Below, one piece after another: positions 35,350 to 44,387 of a stretch of 64,000 nt of DNA. The first letter of the stretch is position 1. The number at the start of each line of letters is the position of its first letter. The position numbers were made by a program, and so were the translations under genes. Under the pieces are notes generated by a model that saw nothing but the letters and a program-made list of their open reading frames with translations, did no database searches and was not told where the DNA came from. The DNA lies in NCBI RefSeq assembly GCF_014192015.1, contig NZ_JACHXJ010000002.1, positions 1,674,001 to 1,738,000 of the forward strand. Reading direction: 5' to 3'. This DNA is from Paenibacillus rhizosphaerae. GTDB lineage: Bacteria; Bacillota; Bacilli; Paenibacillales; Paenibacillaceae.

Positions 35350-36126
35350 ATGAAAGAACATGTTTGGATTAATAGCAGAAATAAACGTTTATCCGCCATG
35401 CTTCATCAGCAGGAGGGGAGTCATGACCCGGCCATCGTTATTTTTTGTCATGGCTTCACAGGTGAGAAAGTAGGAGGCAGCCAATTTTATTTACATCTTG
35501 CAAACGCCATAGAGGCTGCAGGTTATGCCGCACTTAGATTTGATTACGCGGGATCAGGAGAAAGCGAAGGGGAATTTGCTATCGATACGACAGTTACTGG
35601 CTGGACAACCGATCTGCAGCATGTCATTGCTTGGGTTACAAGTCAAAAATCTTATGAAAACTCCCCGATTTATATACTTGGCCATAGTTTGGGAGGCTGT
35701 ATTGCACTGCTTTGTGATGATCCAAAGCATCGGATCGCCGGACGCATCGCTATTGCTCCGGAAGTTTTCCCTGAAGAGAATTATCGCAACTCGATTCTAG
35801 GTCCGGTGCTATGGAGAGAGTCAGAGAATGGGAAGATCATTTCTCATTTTTTTGGAAAAAGTTATTCACTGGAGCCCGGTTTTGTACGTGACATGTTGGA
35901 CAAAAAACACGATCCGATAGAAGCAAGCAAGTCTTATGATTGTCCCGTTCTTCTTATTCATGGTACGGAAGATGATGCGGTTCCATTCAGCGGGTCCAAG
36001 TCGTATTACAATCAGTATTCAGGTCCAAAAGAGCTGCACCTCATTGAAGGTGCAGACCATGGCTTCTCGCGACACCTCACAGAACTTAAAGCGTGTATTA
36101 TAAAATTTTTAAACGTCAACGCCTAA
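35350..36126 (+). CDS. alpha/beta hydrolase (esterase-like)
   Basis: The 258-residue protein follows AAAGGAGCAGG. It shows the oxyanion motif CHGFTGEKVGGSQF and LRFDYAGSGESEG. The nucleophile elbow is GHSLGG (Ser about 119), the Asp is in LIHGTEDDAVPF, and the His is in EGADHGFSRH. This pattern fits the cinnamoyl-esterase/BAAT-like cytoplasmic carboxylesterases. No signal peptide. It is monocistronic; the next gene begins 213 bp later, in a spacer without visible features. Confidence 0.88.
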   Translation: MKEHVWINSRNKRLSAMLHQQEGSHDPAIVIFCHGFTGEKVGGSQFYLHLANAIEAAGYAALRFDYAGSGESEGEFAIDTTVTGWTTDLQHVIAWVTSQKSYENSPIYILGHSLGGCIALLCDDPKHRIAGRIAIAPEVFPEENYRNSILGPVLWRESENGKIISHFFGKSYSLEPGFVRDMLDKKHDPIEASKSYDCPVLLIHGTEDDAVPFSGSKSYYNQYSGPKELHLIEGADHGFSRHLTELKACIIKFLNVNA

Positions 36127-36339
36127 ACTCATACCTGCCGTTATAGACAATGCGAGGAAACGTATCACAAATAGTGGTAAAGCGGAGGGCTGAGGTTGTA
36201 GTTGATTTAAGGGCTGATAAACGCCTGCCGAATCGTTGCATTCCGGTTAATGAGTACACATATTTTCGGTGATTAGATATAATGCAAAAATCTGGGTCTG
36301 GGATTGCACCGTAAATAATGAAAAGGAGGCCAGTACGGA

Positions 36340-37245
36340 ATGACTTTGAAAAGTGACGGCATGGTGTGGTCGTGGCTGGATAGTAAGGCGCGATATATGT
36401 CAAACAGCAAGCCTGTTCTGGATAGCCAACATCTAGGGTGGAAGTACATCCATTTTTCTAAATGGGAGAAAGTCGGTCCCCAGGAAGGCTATATAGAAGC
36501 AATGCCTAATTATTTGATTACCATGCATACATCGCCCCAGCCGATAAAGACCCTATCACGCTTCGATGGGTGTGATTACGAGAGAGTGATGAAAACCGGC
36601 GAAGCTAATTGTTTCGTACCAGGAAATTTTGATTATTTTCGATGGGAGAAAGTTGAAGCTTCCTATAGCTGCATTTTGTTGTCTCCTTCTTTGGTTCATG
36701 ATGTCGCGTGCCAATTGGATATGACATTTAAATGCCAAGATGAATTAACGAATAAACTTTCTATTTATGATTCCAAACTAGTTCAATTGAGTCAATGGTT
36801 GATGGATGAAGTTAATGGCAATGGGGCCAGAGGCAAACTATACATAGAATCATTGTCCAACCTGATGGCCCAGCATCTATTGGAGATAATCGCCAATCCC
36901 AGTAAACAACCTTATATTTCCCGAAATTTAACGGATCGGCAAATATCAAGAGTCATTGAGTATATGCATGTCCATTATGATCGAGATATTTCGCTTGAAG
37001 AATTGGCTAAGGTGGTCAATTTTAGTCAGACACAGTTGAATCGAATGTTTAAACAATCAACGGGACTAAGTCCTTATCAATATTTCATACACTTAAGGAT
37101 CGACAAAGCTAAAACGCTAATCAAGAGTCGTGAATTTACGATAGGAGAAATTGCTGTGATGCTCGGATTTGTTGACCAAAGTCATTTGAATCGTCATTTT
37201 AAGAAAATTACAGGGTTGTCACCGGGAGAATACATGTCATCTTAA
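36340..37245 (+). CDS. AraC family transcriptional regulator
   Basis: ATG 36340 follows AAAGGAGGCC. The 301-residue protein has an unassigned N-terminal sensing region (1-195) and a C-terminal AraC domain (about 200-301). The latter includes SLEELAKVVNFSQTQLNRMF (first helix-turn-helix) and IGEIAVMLGFVDQSHLNRHF followed by KKITGLSPGEY (second). A perfect terminator lies 18 bp after the stop. No divergent partner is present, so its target is unknown. Confidence 0.9.
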   Translation: MTLKSDGMVWSWLDSKARYMSNSKPVLDSQHLGWKYIHFSKWEKVGPQEGYIEAMPNYLITMHTSPQPIKTLSRFDGCDYERVMKTGEANCFVPGNFDYFRWEKVEASYSCILLSPSLVHDVACQLDMTFKCQDELTNKLSIYDSKLVQLSQWLMDEVNGNGARGKLYIESLSNLMAQHLLEIIANPSKQPYISRNLTDRQISRVIEYMHVHYDRDISLEELAKVVNFSQTQLNRMFKQSTGLSPYQYFIHLRIDKAKTLIKSREFTIGEIAVMLGFVDQSHLNRHFKKITGLSPGEYMSS

Positions 37246-37262
37246 TTGGTATAAGGATCACG

Positions 37263-37286
37263 AGCCACAATTCGTTGTGGCTTTTT
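37263..37286 (+). terminator. rho-independent terminator of the AraC gene
   Basis: AGCCACAA, loop TTCG, TTGTGGCT, then TTTT: an 8-bp stem with a stable tetraloop. The 267 bp from here to the next start contain no supported gene. Confidence 0.92.
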
Positions 37287-37553
37287 ATATGGAATAAATT
37301 GGTTGTTATATTGTACAAAAAGAAGTTTGTATCTTACAATCCAGCAATTCATAACTCCTATATACTTTTTTTCAGCCTCAATGAAAAGCTCTGTTGGACA
37401 TAGGTGAGTCAGATTTTGACTATTGCAGATATTCAATCGATTTGTTGCATCGAAAACACCTTTTTGACGAAGGGCTTTCAAGCATGAATAACAAAAAAAG
37501 AATTTGTAGTTTAAAACATTAGGGCTAATAAAAAGTAAAGAGAGGGAAACCAG

Positions 37554-38792
37554 ATGCAAAAGATGATGGGACAAAGCAACAGAGGCTTCTCCGAAACAGG
37601 GCTGTGCAGAATGCGCGACGTGCTGACACGGCATGTCGTTTCCGGGAAGATTCCTGGGGTCGTCGTCCTGGTCAGCCGGAACGGCGAGACGCACGTCGAA
37701 GCGATCGGCACGATGCGCCATGACGGTGGCGCGCCGATGCGCCGGGACACGATCTTCCGTATGGCGTCCACTTCCAAGCCGGTCGCGATGGCGGCGGCGA
37801 TGGTTCTGCTCGACGAGTGCAAGCTGCGGCTGGATGACCTGGTAGAGCAGTGGCTGCCTGAACTCGCCAATCGGCAGGTGCTGAAACGGCCCGACAGTCC
37901 GTTGGACGATACTGTGCCAGCACGGCGGCCGATTACCGTACGGGATCTGCTAACCTCCACGTTTGGGCTCGGCTTGGATTTTACGGCGCTGGGCACTCCG
38001 ATCATGAACGCGATCCTCGAGAAGAATCTCGCGGCCAATGTACCGCCGATGCCCGATCCGGATGAGTGGATGCGCCGCCTTGGCTCGCTTCCGCTGCAGT
38101 ACCAGCCGGGAGAGCGCTGGCAATACAACATCAGCAACGATCTACTCGGCGTGCTCGTTGCTAGAGTCACAGGCCAGTCGTATGGAACGTTCCTGCGCGA
38201 ACGCATCTTCGATCCACTGGGCATGAAAGACACCGGTTTCTACGTGCCCGAAAGCAAGATCGACCGACTGCCGCCCCTCTACGCCCCCGATTCGCAAACC
38301 GGAGAGTTCATCGTGTGGGACGAGGCCAAGGGGGGACTCCATAGCCAGCCTCCAGCGTTCGAGAGCGGAGGTGGCGGACTTTCCTCCACCGTCGACGATT
38401 ATCACGCCTACTTCCGGATGCTGCTGAATAAAGGGATGCACGGGAGCAAACGGATCTTGTCCCGGGCCGCGGTCGAGCTGATGACTACCAACCGCCTTAC
38501 GCCCGAGCAACAAGCCGTCCGAAACGAAATGGCTACCAACAGCGTCCATATATCATTCGGCCAAGGGCAGCACGGAGGCTGGGGCATGGGGATGGCGGTG
38601 CGCACCTACCGCGGCGACTACGCGCCCATTGGCCAGTTCGGCTGGGACGGTGGAAGCGGCACCTCGACCTACGCCGACCCAGAAAATCAGCTCATCGGAA
38701 TCCTGCTCACCCAACTTGGGTCGACCGTTCCGGATCCGATGCATCTTATGCTCGACTTCTGGACCACGGTCTATCAGGCAATCGAAGATTGA
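37554..38792 (+). CDS. serine hydrolase of the beta-lactamase (class C/penicillin-binding-like) family
   Basis: The 412-residue protein follows GAGAGGGAAA. It has the SxxK nucleophile in RMASTSKPVAM (about residue 65), a Tyr motif in WQYNISNDLLG, and a KTG-like WDGGSGT near 365. This is the class of EstB-like esterases and D-aminopeptidases rather than secreted lactamases, since no signal peptide is present. GC content is visibly higher than in the flanks. A truncated close paralogue lies at 13736-14247. Antibiotic resistance should not be inferred. Confidence 0.9.
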   Translation: MQKMMGQSNRGFSETGLCRMRDVLTRHVVSGKIPGVVVLVSRNGETHVEAIGTMRHDGGAPMRRDTIFRMASTSKPVAMAAAMVLLDECKLRLDDLVEQWLPELANRQVLKRPDSPLDDTVPARRPITVRDLLTSTFGLGLDFTALGTPIMNAILEKNLAANVPPMPDPDEWMRRLGSLPLQYQPGERWQYNISNDLLGVLVARVTGQSYGTFLRERIFDPLGMKDTGFYVPESKIDRLPPLYAPDSQTGEFIVWDEAKGGLHSQPPAFESGGGGLSSTVDDYHAYFRMLLNKGMHGSKRILSRAAVELMTTNRLTPEQQAVRNEMATNSVHISFGQGQHGGWGMGMAVRTYRGDYAPIGQFGWDGGSGTSTYADPENQLIGILLTQLGSTVPDPMHLMLDFWTTVYQAIED

Positions 38793-38883
38793 CGCCGAGC
38801 CCGCGCCTGGTAAGCCCTCAACCCACGACACCGGGCGGTCAGCCCCCTGACGGCCGATTGGAAGCAAGATAGCAACGCATCTT

Positions 38884-38944
38884 GGAGCAGTTTTCCAGCC
38901 GCAACTGCTCCTTTTTCGTTACGCTAACGGGCAGTTTAGCGACA
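38884..38944 (+). terminator. terminator hairpin plus CTAACGGGCAG box
   Basis: GGAGCAGTT (38884-38892) pairs with AACTGCTCC (38903-38911), followed by TTTTT. The box GCTAACGGGCAGTTTAGCGAC follows at 38922-38942. Same module as at 10483-10546. Confidence 0.85.
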
Positions 38945-39176
38945 GATAGACATATCCAATATATTGTTCTTATCCAGTTGAATGAAGGATCTAGCCATAG
39001 GCATTTCAAGAAAACTTGGAGTTGTGTAAATGTCATGAGTATTTCCTCAAATCAAATATGAATAGAATCAATTTGATTGATTGTATAATATCAATTACTC
39101 TTTGAACAAGAAGATTAAAGTGATAGGAATCGTGAGCAATGACATCACAACGACCATTGTGGAGGTGTCTCTCATC

Positions 39177-39740
39177 ATGAGCAGAAGTTTTCTGCTATTG
39201 TATGGGGTCGGCGGCAGTGACCCCGATCATTGGCAAACTTGGTTACATCAAGAGCTGATAAAACAAGGTGAAACAGTCCGATTTCCTGACTTTCCAGACA
39301 AAGATCAACCTGACAAGGATGTTTGGCTCGATCATTTAACTTCGGTCTTTGAAGTAATTCCAAGCGATGAAGAAGTCATCGTTGTGGCTCATAGTTTAGC
39401 GTGCATCATGTGGTTTCACTACGCGGCTTCAAACCCGAAACGAAAAATTCAGCGAGCCATTCTTATAGCCCCACCCTCGCCATTTTTGGAATATGAACCA
39501 GTGATGACTTTTTTTCCTGTACCGGAAAACATGCATGAGATCGGAATGGCTGCGGAAAAAACGTTGTTGGTTTTATCGTCAACAGATCCTTATTGCTCGG
39601 TGGAAGATGCTTCACAGTATTTTGATCTAGGGATTCCTTGCGTTATGTTGCCTAAAATGGGTCACATCAACGTAGATGCGGGCTACGGTCCGTGGCCGTG
39701 GATTCTTGATGTATGCTTGAACGAGCAAGTTACATTATGA
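39177..39740 (+). CDS. YdeN/RBBP9-like alpha/beta hydrolase
   Basis: ATG 39177 follows GGAGGTG; the 32 residues upstream in frame are unsupported. The 187-residue protein matches small serine hydrolases of the RBBP9/YdeN group. It has LLLYGVGGSDPDHWQTWL, DWL-type spacing, the nucleophile region VVAHSLAC (Ser about 72) and a C-terminal KMGHINVDAGYGPWPWIL with the catalytic His. Cytoplasmic; natural substrate unknown. The stop leads straight into a potentially structured transcript end. Confidence 0.85.
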   Translation: MSRSFLLLYGVGGSDPDHWQTWLHQELIKQGETVRFPDFPDKDQPDKDVWLDHLTSVFEVIPSDEEVIVVAHSLACIMWFHYAASNPKRKIQRAILIAPPSPFLEYEPVMTFFPVPENMHEIGMAAEKTLLVLSSTDPYCSVEDASQYFDLGIPCVMLPKMGHINVDAGYGPWPWILDVCLNEQVTL

Positions 39741-39748
39741 TTCGGGGA

Positions 39749-39891
39749 GGGACGGCCCAACAAGACCACGGTTTGAGAAGTAACTGTGAAAGCTGTGGGG
39801 TGGGTCGTCACATAGGAACCGTAAGCGATACCAGAGAAGCGGAATTGCAGAGTTCCAGTGGCACCGGCAAATCTTTAATGTCGGGCGTCCC
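39749..39891 (+). ncRNA. candidate structured RNA element between hydrolase gene and terminator
   Basis: GGGACGGCCCAAC (39749-39761) can pair with GTCGGGCGTCCC (39880-39891), with one bulge and one mismatch, closing a 143-nt domain. Inside it GGAA..TTCC (39841-39856) forms a smaller stem. A rho-independent hairpin follows 30 bp later. A 53-codon frame overlaps but has no similarity. I do not recognise a known RNA class, and one long stem can arise by chance. Confidence 0.3.
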
Positions 39892-39920
39892 TTACTGAAG
39901 ATTATATAAATTCATTCGAA

Positions 39921-39945
39921 AGGGGCGCTGTGCGGCGCCCCTTTC
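39921..39945. terminator. GC-rich terminator hairpin
   Basis: AGGGGCGC (39921-39928) and GCGCCCCT (39935-39942) form a perfect 8-bp stem followed by TTCAATAAAA. It lies between convergent transcripts and may serve both. Confidence 0.8.
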
Positions 39946-39966
39946 AATAAAACTATCGTTTCCCAG

Positions 39967-40480
39967 TTAGCGCAATGACACTTCGAGGTCACTGATGCGT
40001 CTCCTTACCTCTAACCAATTAGAGGCACGGTAAACCATATCAATATTCACAGACGTATTGTACGGCTGTTCAAACAAAATAAGTGGAATATTCCTATCAG
40101 CAAACTCCTTTGCATAATGCGGAGCATCATCTATTAACACACTTACCTCGGAGTTTATACATTCCTGAAGCTTGTTCTCAGTGAAAGCTATATTGTTGTA
40201 TCTAACCCCATGATGTTTAAGCCAATCAATTGTGACATCCCGAAAAAGTAAAGGACGAGCAGTAATTATTGATATTTGATATTTGATGACTAAGAGATAA
40301 TTCCTGTAATACTTCTACTGAATATCACGACCATACTTATGATAAACTTTTTCACGTTCTGCATTGTCCCATCCATACAAATGGTAAAAATAAAAATCGT
40401 TAACATCGTTGGGAGTATAAAATAAACCAGAAACCTTGTTATTAAAGTGCAAATAAGACGAAAGCTCGGCGATCCGTTCG
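39967..40480 (-). pseudogene. HAD-type 5'-nucleotidase (NT5C/YqfW-like), 5'-truncated and frameshifted
   Basis: On the minus strand the C-terminal part reads SIITARPLLFRDVTIDWLKH, INSEVSVLIDDAPHYAKEFA and a stop at 39967. This is a HAD motif II/III region with the LIDDAP Asp pair. Upstream in another frame lie FYTPNDVNDFYFYHLYGWDN and EREKVYHKYG, the helical cap. At least two frameshifts lie near 40270-40320, and the catalytic N-terminus with DxD is missing, replaced near 40450 by nadB-derived sequence. Confidence 0.65.
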
Positions 40481-40998
40481 ATGATGCGTCGGCCGAAGAC
40501 GATCGCTTCCGACATGTTGCGGTTCACCGAAAGGAGATGCCGCAGCAAGCGGTCGTCGAGAAAAAGCTCAAGCTGCAGAAAGTCATGCTTCGCCAAGTGG
40601 GAATGAAGCGCGACGCCGCCGGGCTGCAAAGAGGGCTGGATGAACTCAAGCGGCAGCCGGCCTTCTTCGAATATGCTTTGATGAAGCGCGAGGAGTATGA
40701 ATTTGCCAATTTGCTCATCTGTGCAATGCTAACTACGAAAGCGGCGCTGCTGCGCCGGGAAAGCCGCGGCGGCCATTTCCGCGTGGATTTTCCGCAGCGA
40801 AGCGACGCCTGGGTGAAGCATATCGTCTACCGGCTGGGGAGGAAGGCCATTTGGTGGAGTGTATTCAAGATGCTTAAGATCAACAGTGAACGATTGAAAC
40901 CCAGCTTTCCTGAATGGCTGGAGGAAGACATCGGATACGGCGATATTACGACCACGACGATCGTTCCGGTGGACCGTCGTATGACACTAAATAAATAG
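40447..40998 (+). pseudogene. rearranged nadB 3' end fused to nadC 5' end
   Basis: From about 40560 the frame reads LQKVMLRQVGMKRDAAGLQR, EYEFANLLICAMLTTKAALL and RRESRGGHFRVDFPQRSDAW, the C-terminal domain of L-aspartate oxidase (NadB). It runs on to WLEEDIGYGDITTTTIVPVD, the start of quinolinate phosphoribosyltransferase (NadC), then is cut by a GACAAGAACAT element at 41006. The nadB-nadC order is that of Bacillales NAD operons. Just upstream, the opposite strand reads EAIVFGRRIIERIAE, a more N-terminal piece of NadB, so an inversion broke the gene near 40540. Neither enzyme can function from here. Confidence 0.75.
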
Positions 40999-41005
40999 GG
41001 CCACG

Positions 41006-41187
41006 TGTCGGAGGACAAGAACATAGTCCCATTGAAAGTCGCTATTTTAGCGGCTTTTTTGTTTTATCGGTACAAGTTCTTGTCCCGATTGCCGTAATGG
41101 ACAAGAACATGAGCCGATTACCGATTAGATAAGTATCTAACATTGTTTCCATGCAATTCATTAAGCTAACGGGCAGGATAGCGCAAC
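41006..41187 (+). repeat. GACAAGAACAT-box element, subfamily A, with hairpin deletion
   Basis: Left end TGTCGGAGGACAAGAACATAG, first hairpin GTCGCTATTTTAGCGGC with T run, then the left arm CGGTACAAGTTCTTGTCCCGA joined directly to TTGCCGTAATGG. The loop and right arm of the second hairpin are deleted. The right end runs through AGATAAGTATCTAACA to GCTAACGGGCAGGATAGCGC (41165-41184). Confidence 0.85.
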
Positions 41188-41190
41188 AAA

Positions 41191-41230
41191 ACGACCTCTA
41201 TTCGCATCGGTTGCGAAGAGGCCGTTTTTT
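41191..41230 (+). terminator. rho-independent terminator
   Basis: CCTCTATTCGC and GCGAAGAGG form an imperfect stem around ATCGGTT, with flanking CG pairs, followed by TTTTTTATT. Confidence 0.8.
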
Positions 41231-41354
41231 ATTAAGATATTTTGGTTTGCTCGAGACTATCCCTCGATCAGATGGACTATTGCACGGGAGCCGAAATCAT
41301 AGCTTTCAGATTGTTTGAAGTTCACCTTGGCACTAGGCTACTAGCGGGAGATCA

Positions 41355-41932
41355 ATGTTCATGAGCTATCATACTGTATCCTTTGGGTCAATCAGTTTAC
41401 CGAACCGTTTTATTTTGAGGGTTCTGTCGTGGATTTCGAGGCGAATAGAACGGCATACTGCGCTTCTATTACGGCGAAAGCTGGTGAGGGAAACCAATGT
41501 GGGAAGAAGCAGCTGCACAACCATATTTCGAAATCTACCAATTGCTAGAAAATGATTTATGTATCTAATGTATGAAGAAGAGCATCGATCAGGAGATCAT
41601 CCGGAATCTACAGGATGCACGGGATATAGAAATTTTCTTTAAGTGCGCGAAATCGCTGCTGTGCTTGCAAAAAGAGTTCCAAGGCGTTCGTACGACTTGC
41701 TCGTGTGACCACACCGCCATTGTGTTCACGCGTTATATCTTGATCGCTTGGCAGCATCGGCAAAGTACGGATACGCGATCGTTTGATGGCTTGATCTACT
41801 TACAGTGCGACGAAGTCGGCACAATCGACTGGACGCTCGCTTGCAACAGTTGCCCGATTTGATTCACGAAGTCGCCACGAAAAGCAAGCAAAAAGCTTTC
41901 AGCCCTCATTCAGCGCTCATGAACATGAGCAT
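41355..41932 (+). mobile_element. IS4-family transposase remnant, frameshifted
   Basis: From 41572 the frame reads ARDIEIFFKCAKSLLCLQKE and HTAIVFTRYILIAWQHRQST with DEVGTIDWTLA, the C-terminal part of IS4-type transposases (the W/RDIEVFFK-KS motif holds the catalytic Glu). A local double frameshift disturbs the SYDLLV segment near 41700. Another occurs after WTLA at 41842, beyond which LQQLPDLIHEVATKSKQK is in a different frame. The N-terminal two-thirds are gone. The 195 bp up to the next gene are AT-rich and may hold its promoter. Confidence 0.75.
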
Positions 41933-42126
41933 ATAAAGATAGATATATCAATTACGCAACCAAAGATATTGTGATATTCAACTCGAGATTCGTGTTTATC
42001 AGATTTTAATAATTTCAACATCGATTGTTTATTTATCAAAATGCAGCATTTTATATTTATCGTAGATACTTAAGAAAGGTTAAAGAAGAACCTTGAACGT
42101 AATTCTGAAGATAAGGAGATAAAGTT

Positions 42127-43650
42127 ATGTTAACTAGAAATACCAAACCCTCAGAAGGTAACAGTTTCCCTCAATTACTTCGAATGGAATGGGCGAAATT
42201 TCGAAATGCGCGTGGCTTGGTAATCGGTATTTTGGTTGCATTGCTGCTTACCGTGCTTCCTGGGCTTTTCCTTTCGACAATGATGACAAATCAAGGCGAG
42301 ACTATTCCGATTGGTCCTAATGGCGAAGCGGTGTCGGATAAGTTCTATTTCGTGCATAAGACACTTATAGGTGATGGGAGCATTACAGTAAGGGTAACCT
42401 CGTTAACCGGTATCATTACTTATCCGCCACCAAACCATGATGAATACATGGTCTCAGGTGTTGTGCCATGGGCAAAAGCAGGTGTCCTTATAAAGGATGG
42501 CCTCAAACATGGATCGGCTTATGCCGCGATTATGGTTACCGGTAAACAGGGCGTTCGGATGCAATATAACTTCATAAATGATACAGCGGGGCGTCCTGGC
42601 AGTGTCAGTCCGGAATCCCCCCGATGGCTGCGGCTTTTACGTTCAGGCGATGTAATCACAGGTTACGAATCGATGGATGGAACACAATGGACAAAAGTTG
42701 ATACGGCGCATTTAATTGGATTTCCTTCCACGGTAGAGATTGGTCTATTCGTTACATCCCCAGGAAATGTGACACTGGATGACGGAGCCAATCGTTTTGC
42801 CAGCGCCACCGCTGTTATTGATGAAGTGGCCGTTCAGGGGGAAGGCTTGAGCAGCACATGGAGAAATGATGATTTTGGCGCCAAAAAAGGCTTGGGGAAC
42901 CCGATATTATACGGCAATAGTAACGAATCTGATGGATCGTTTACCATAAACGGAAACGGAGATATTGCGCCGCTTGGGGCTGTGGATGGCTGGCCTGTTG
43001 AACGCGCACTTATTGGAACATTCGCAGGACTAATAGAAGTGATGATTGTGGCAGTGCTTTTTTTCACAACCGAATACCGTCGGAATAAAAATCGTAGTGC
43101 TCAAAATGCAAGCCTAGGGTTTGGCCGAACAATGGCGGCAAAAGCTTGCGTTATCAGCATAGTATCATTTGTTATCGGCTTGTTTGCGGCAATTGCAGTC
43201 ATTGTGATCTGCAAACAAATTCTAACCTCCAATGGCAGCCAAGTCTTACCGGTTACCATGCTTACTGAATTGCGCGTCTTACTTGGTACGGCTATGCTTT
43301 TTGCCTTTGCCGCTGTTTTTGCCTTTGCACTTGCCTTCTTGCTCCGAAAAAGTGTATTGGCTGTGACGATCAGTATCATGGGGATTGCCCTTCCCTACGT
43401 CATTGCAAATATCTTGCCTTCACGTCTGGGGGATGTATCCAAGTGGCTGTTGCAGCTTACCCCGGCCGCCGGGTTCTCCATTCAGCAGAGTATTCCTCGG
43501 TTTCCACAGGTAGTGGGTCCCTATATACCACAATTCGGCTACTACCCATTGGCGCCGTGGGCCGGCCTCTCTGTGCTCTGCGGATACACGGTGCTTGCTA
43601 TCGGCCTGTCTGCATTTCAATTCCATCGAAAGGAAGTTATTATGAAATGA
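42127..43650 (+). CDS. ABC-2 type permease with inserted extracytoplasmic concanavalin-like domain
   Basis: The 507-residue protein follows AAGGAGATAAA. One transmembrane helix (about 31-53) is followed by an external domain of about 210 residues. That domain reads AGVLIKDGLKHGSAYAAIMV, RWLRLLRSGDVITGYESMDG and TQWTKV..VEIGLFVTS, the pattern of DUF1349/LamG-like concanavalin-fold domains. Five further helices (about 295-500) complete an ABC-2 exporter membrane part with TTEYRRNKNRS, the usual cytoplasmic loop. The ATG of the ATPase gene overlaps its stop. A sensory or substrate-trapping role for the external domain is inference. Relatives encode antibiotic or lantibiotic self-protection exporters. 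Confidence 0.8.
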   Translation: MLTRNTKPSEGNSFPQLLRMEWAKFRNARGLVIGILVALLLTVLPGLFLSTMMTNQGETIPIGPNGEAVSDKFYFVHKTLIGDGSITVRVTSLTGIITYPPPNHDEYMVSGVVPWAKAGVLIKDGLKHGSAYAAIMVTGKQGVRMQYNFINDTAGRPGSVSPESPRWLRLLRSGDVITGYESMDGTQWTKVDTAHLIGFPSTVEIGLFVTSPGNVTLDDGANRFASATAVIDEVAVQGEGLSSTWRNDDFGAKKGLGNPILYGNSNESDGSFTINGNGDIAPLGAVDGWPVERALIGTFAGLIEVMIVAVLFFTTEYRRNKNRSAQNASLGFGRTMAAKACVISIVSFVIGLFAAIAVIVICKQILTSNGSQVLPVTMLTELRVLLGTAMLFAFAAVFAFALAFLLRKSVLAVTISIMGIALPYVIANILPSRLGDVSKWLLQLTPAAGFSIQQSIPRFPQVVGPYIPQFGYYPLAPWAGLSVLCGYTVLAIGLSAFQFHRKEVIMK

Positions 43651-44387
43651 ATTCGAATTTGTTGCTGCAAACACGCAATCTCACCAAATCGTTTGGCGAT
43701 AGAAAAATTATCAACAGATTAAACTTACATGTCATGAAGGGTGATATATATGGTTTCCTTGGGCGTAACGGTCAAGGGAAAACAACCGCAATACGCCTTG
43801 TAACCGGACTCATTTTCCCCGATTCCGGAGATGTAATCATCGATGGACATCATCTTCGAAACGATTTCAAGAATACTATTTCAAATGTTGGGGCAATTGT
43901 GGAATCGCCGTCTTTTTATGGCTATCTTTCCGGTTATGACAACCTCAAGCTAATGGCAAATCTTATACCCGGCATAAAAAAAGACAGGATCGACGAGGTC
44001 TTGGACATGGTCAGGCTTAATCACCGAGCAAAGGATAAGGTTAAAACCTATTCGCTCGGGATGAAACAAAGGCTGGGAATTGCCAATGCACTCCTGAGCA
44101 GTCCGAAGCTGATCATTCTTGACGAGCCGACCAACGGGCTTGACCCTCAAGGTATGAAGGAAATTAAAGAAATGATCGTGCAGCTAGCCGCAGAGAGAAA
44201 TATCACCTTTTTCATTTCCAGTCATTTGCTCCACGAAGTGGAACAAATCTGTAACCGTGTCGGCATTATCCATAGTGGCACACTGCTATGCGAGGCAGAG
44301 GTTGAAGAACTTACACAAAAATCAAAAGGGAAATCTTTAGAAGATATTTACTTTGACATAACTGGTGAAGGCGGAGATTTGGCATGA
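43647..44387 (+). CDS. ABC transporter ATP-binding protein
   Basis: ATG 43647 overlaps the permease stop (ATGA). The 246-residue ATPase has Walker A GRNGQGKTTAI, with an unusual Gln for the common Ser/Ala. It also has the Q-loop region VGAIVESPSFYGYLSG, signature YSLGMKQRLGIA, Walker B LIILDEPTNGLDP and the H-loop ISSHLLHEVEQ. This is the NatA/BcrA/LanF type that powers drug or lantibiotic export. It overlaps the next permease start by 4 bp. Confidence 0.93.
   Translation: MNSNLLLQTRNLTKSFGDRKIINRLNLHVMKGDIYGFLGRNGQGKTTAIRLVTGLIFPDSGDVIIDGHHLRNDFKNTISNVGAIVESPSFYGYLSGYDNLKLMANLIPGIKKDRIDEVLDMVRLNHRAKDKVKTYSLGMKQRLGIANALLSSPKLIILDEPTNGLDPQGMKEIKEMIVQLAAERNITFFISSHLLHEVEQICNRVGIIHSGTLLCEAEVEELTQKSKGKSLEDIYFDITGEGGDLA

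Noticed and set aside
37242..37721. Minus-strand ORF with a Cys-rich stretch downstream of the AraC gene
   Set aside because: It overlaps both a strong terminator and the start of the serine hydrolase gene, and has no start signal. Its N-terminal half is a shadow of that gene.
37554..38792. Calling the serine hydrolase an antibiotic-resistance beta-lactamase
   Set aside because: No signal peptide is present and the motif set fits class C-like esterases and peptidases. Resistance cannot be claimed from sequence alone.
39713..39898. Short ORF overlapping the end of the hydrolase gene at 39740
   Set aside because: It has no ribosome binding site or similarity, and the region looks more like a structured transcript end or decayed sequence.
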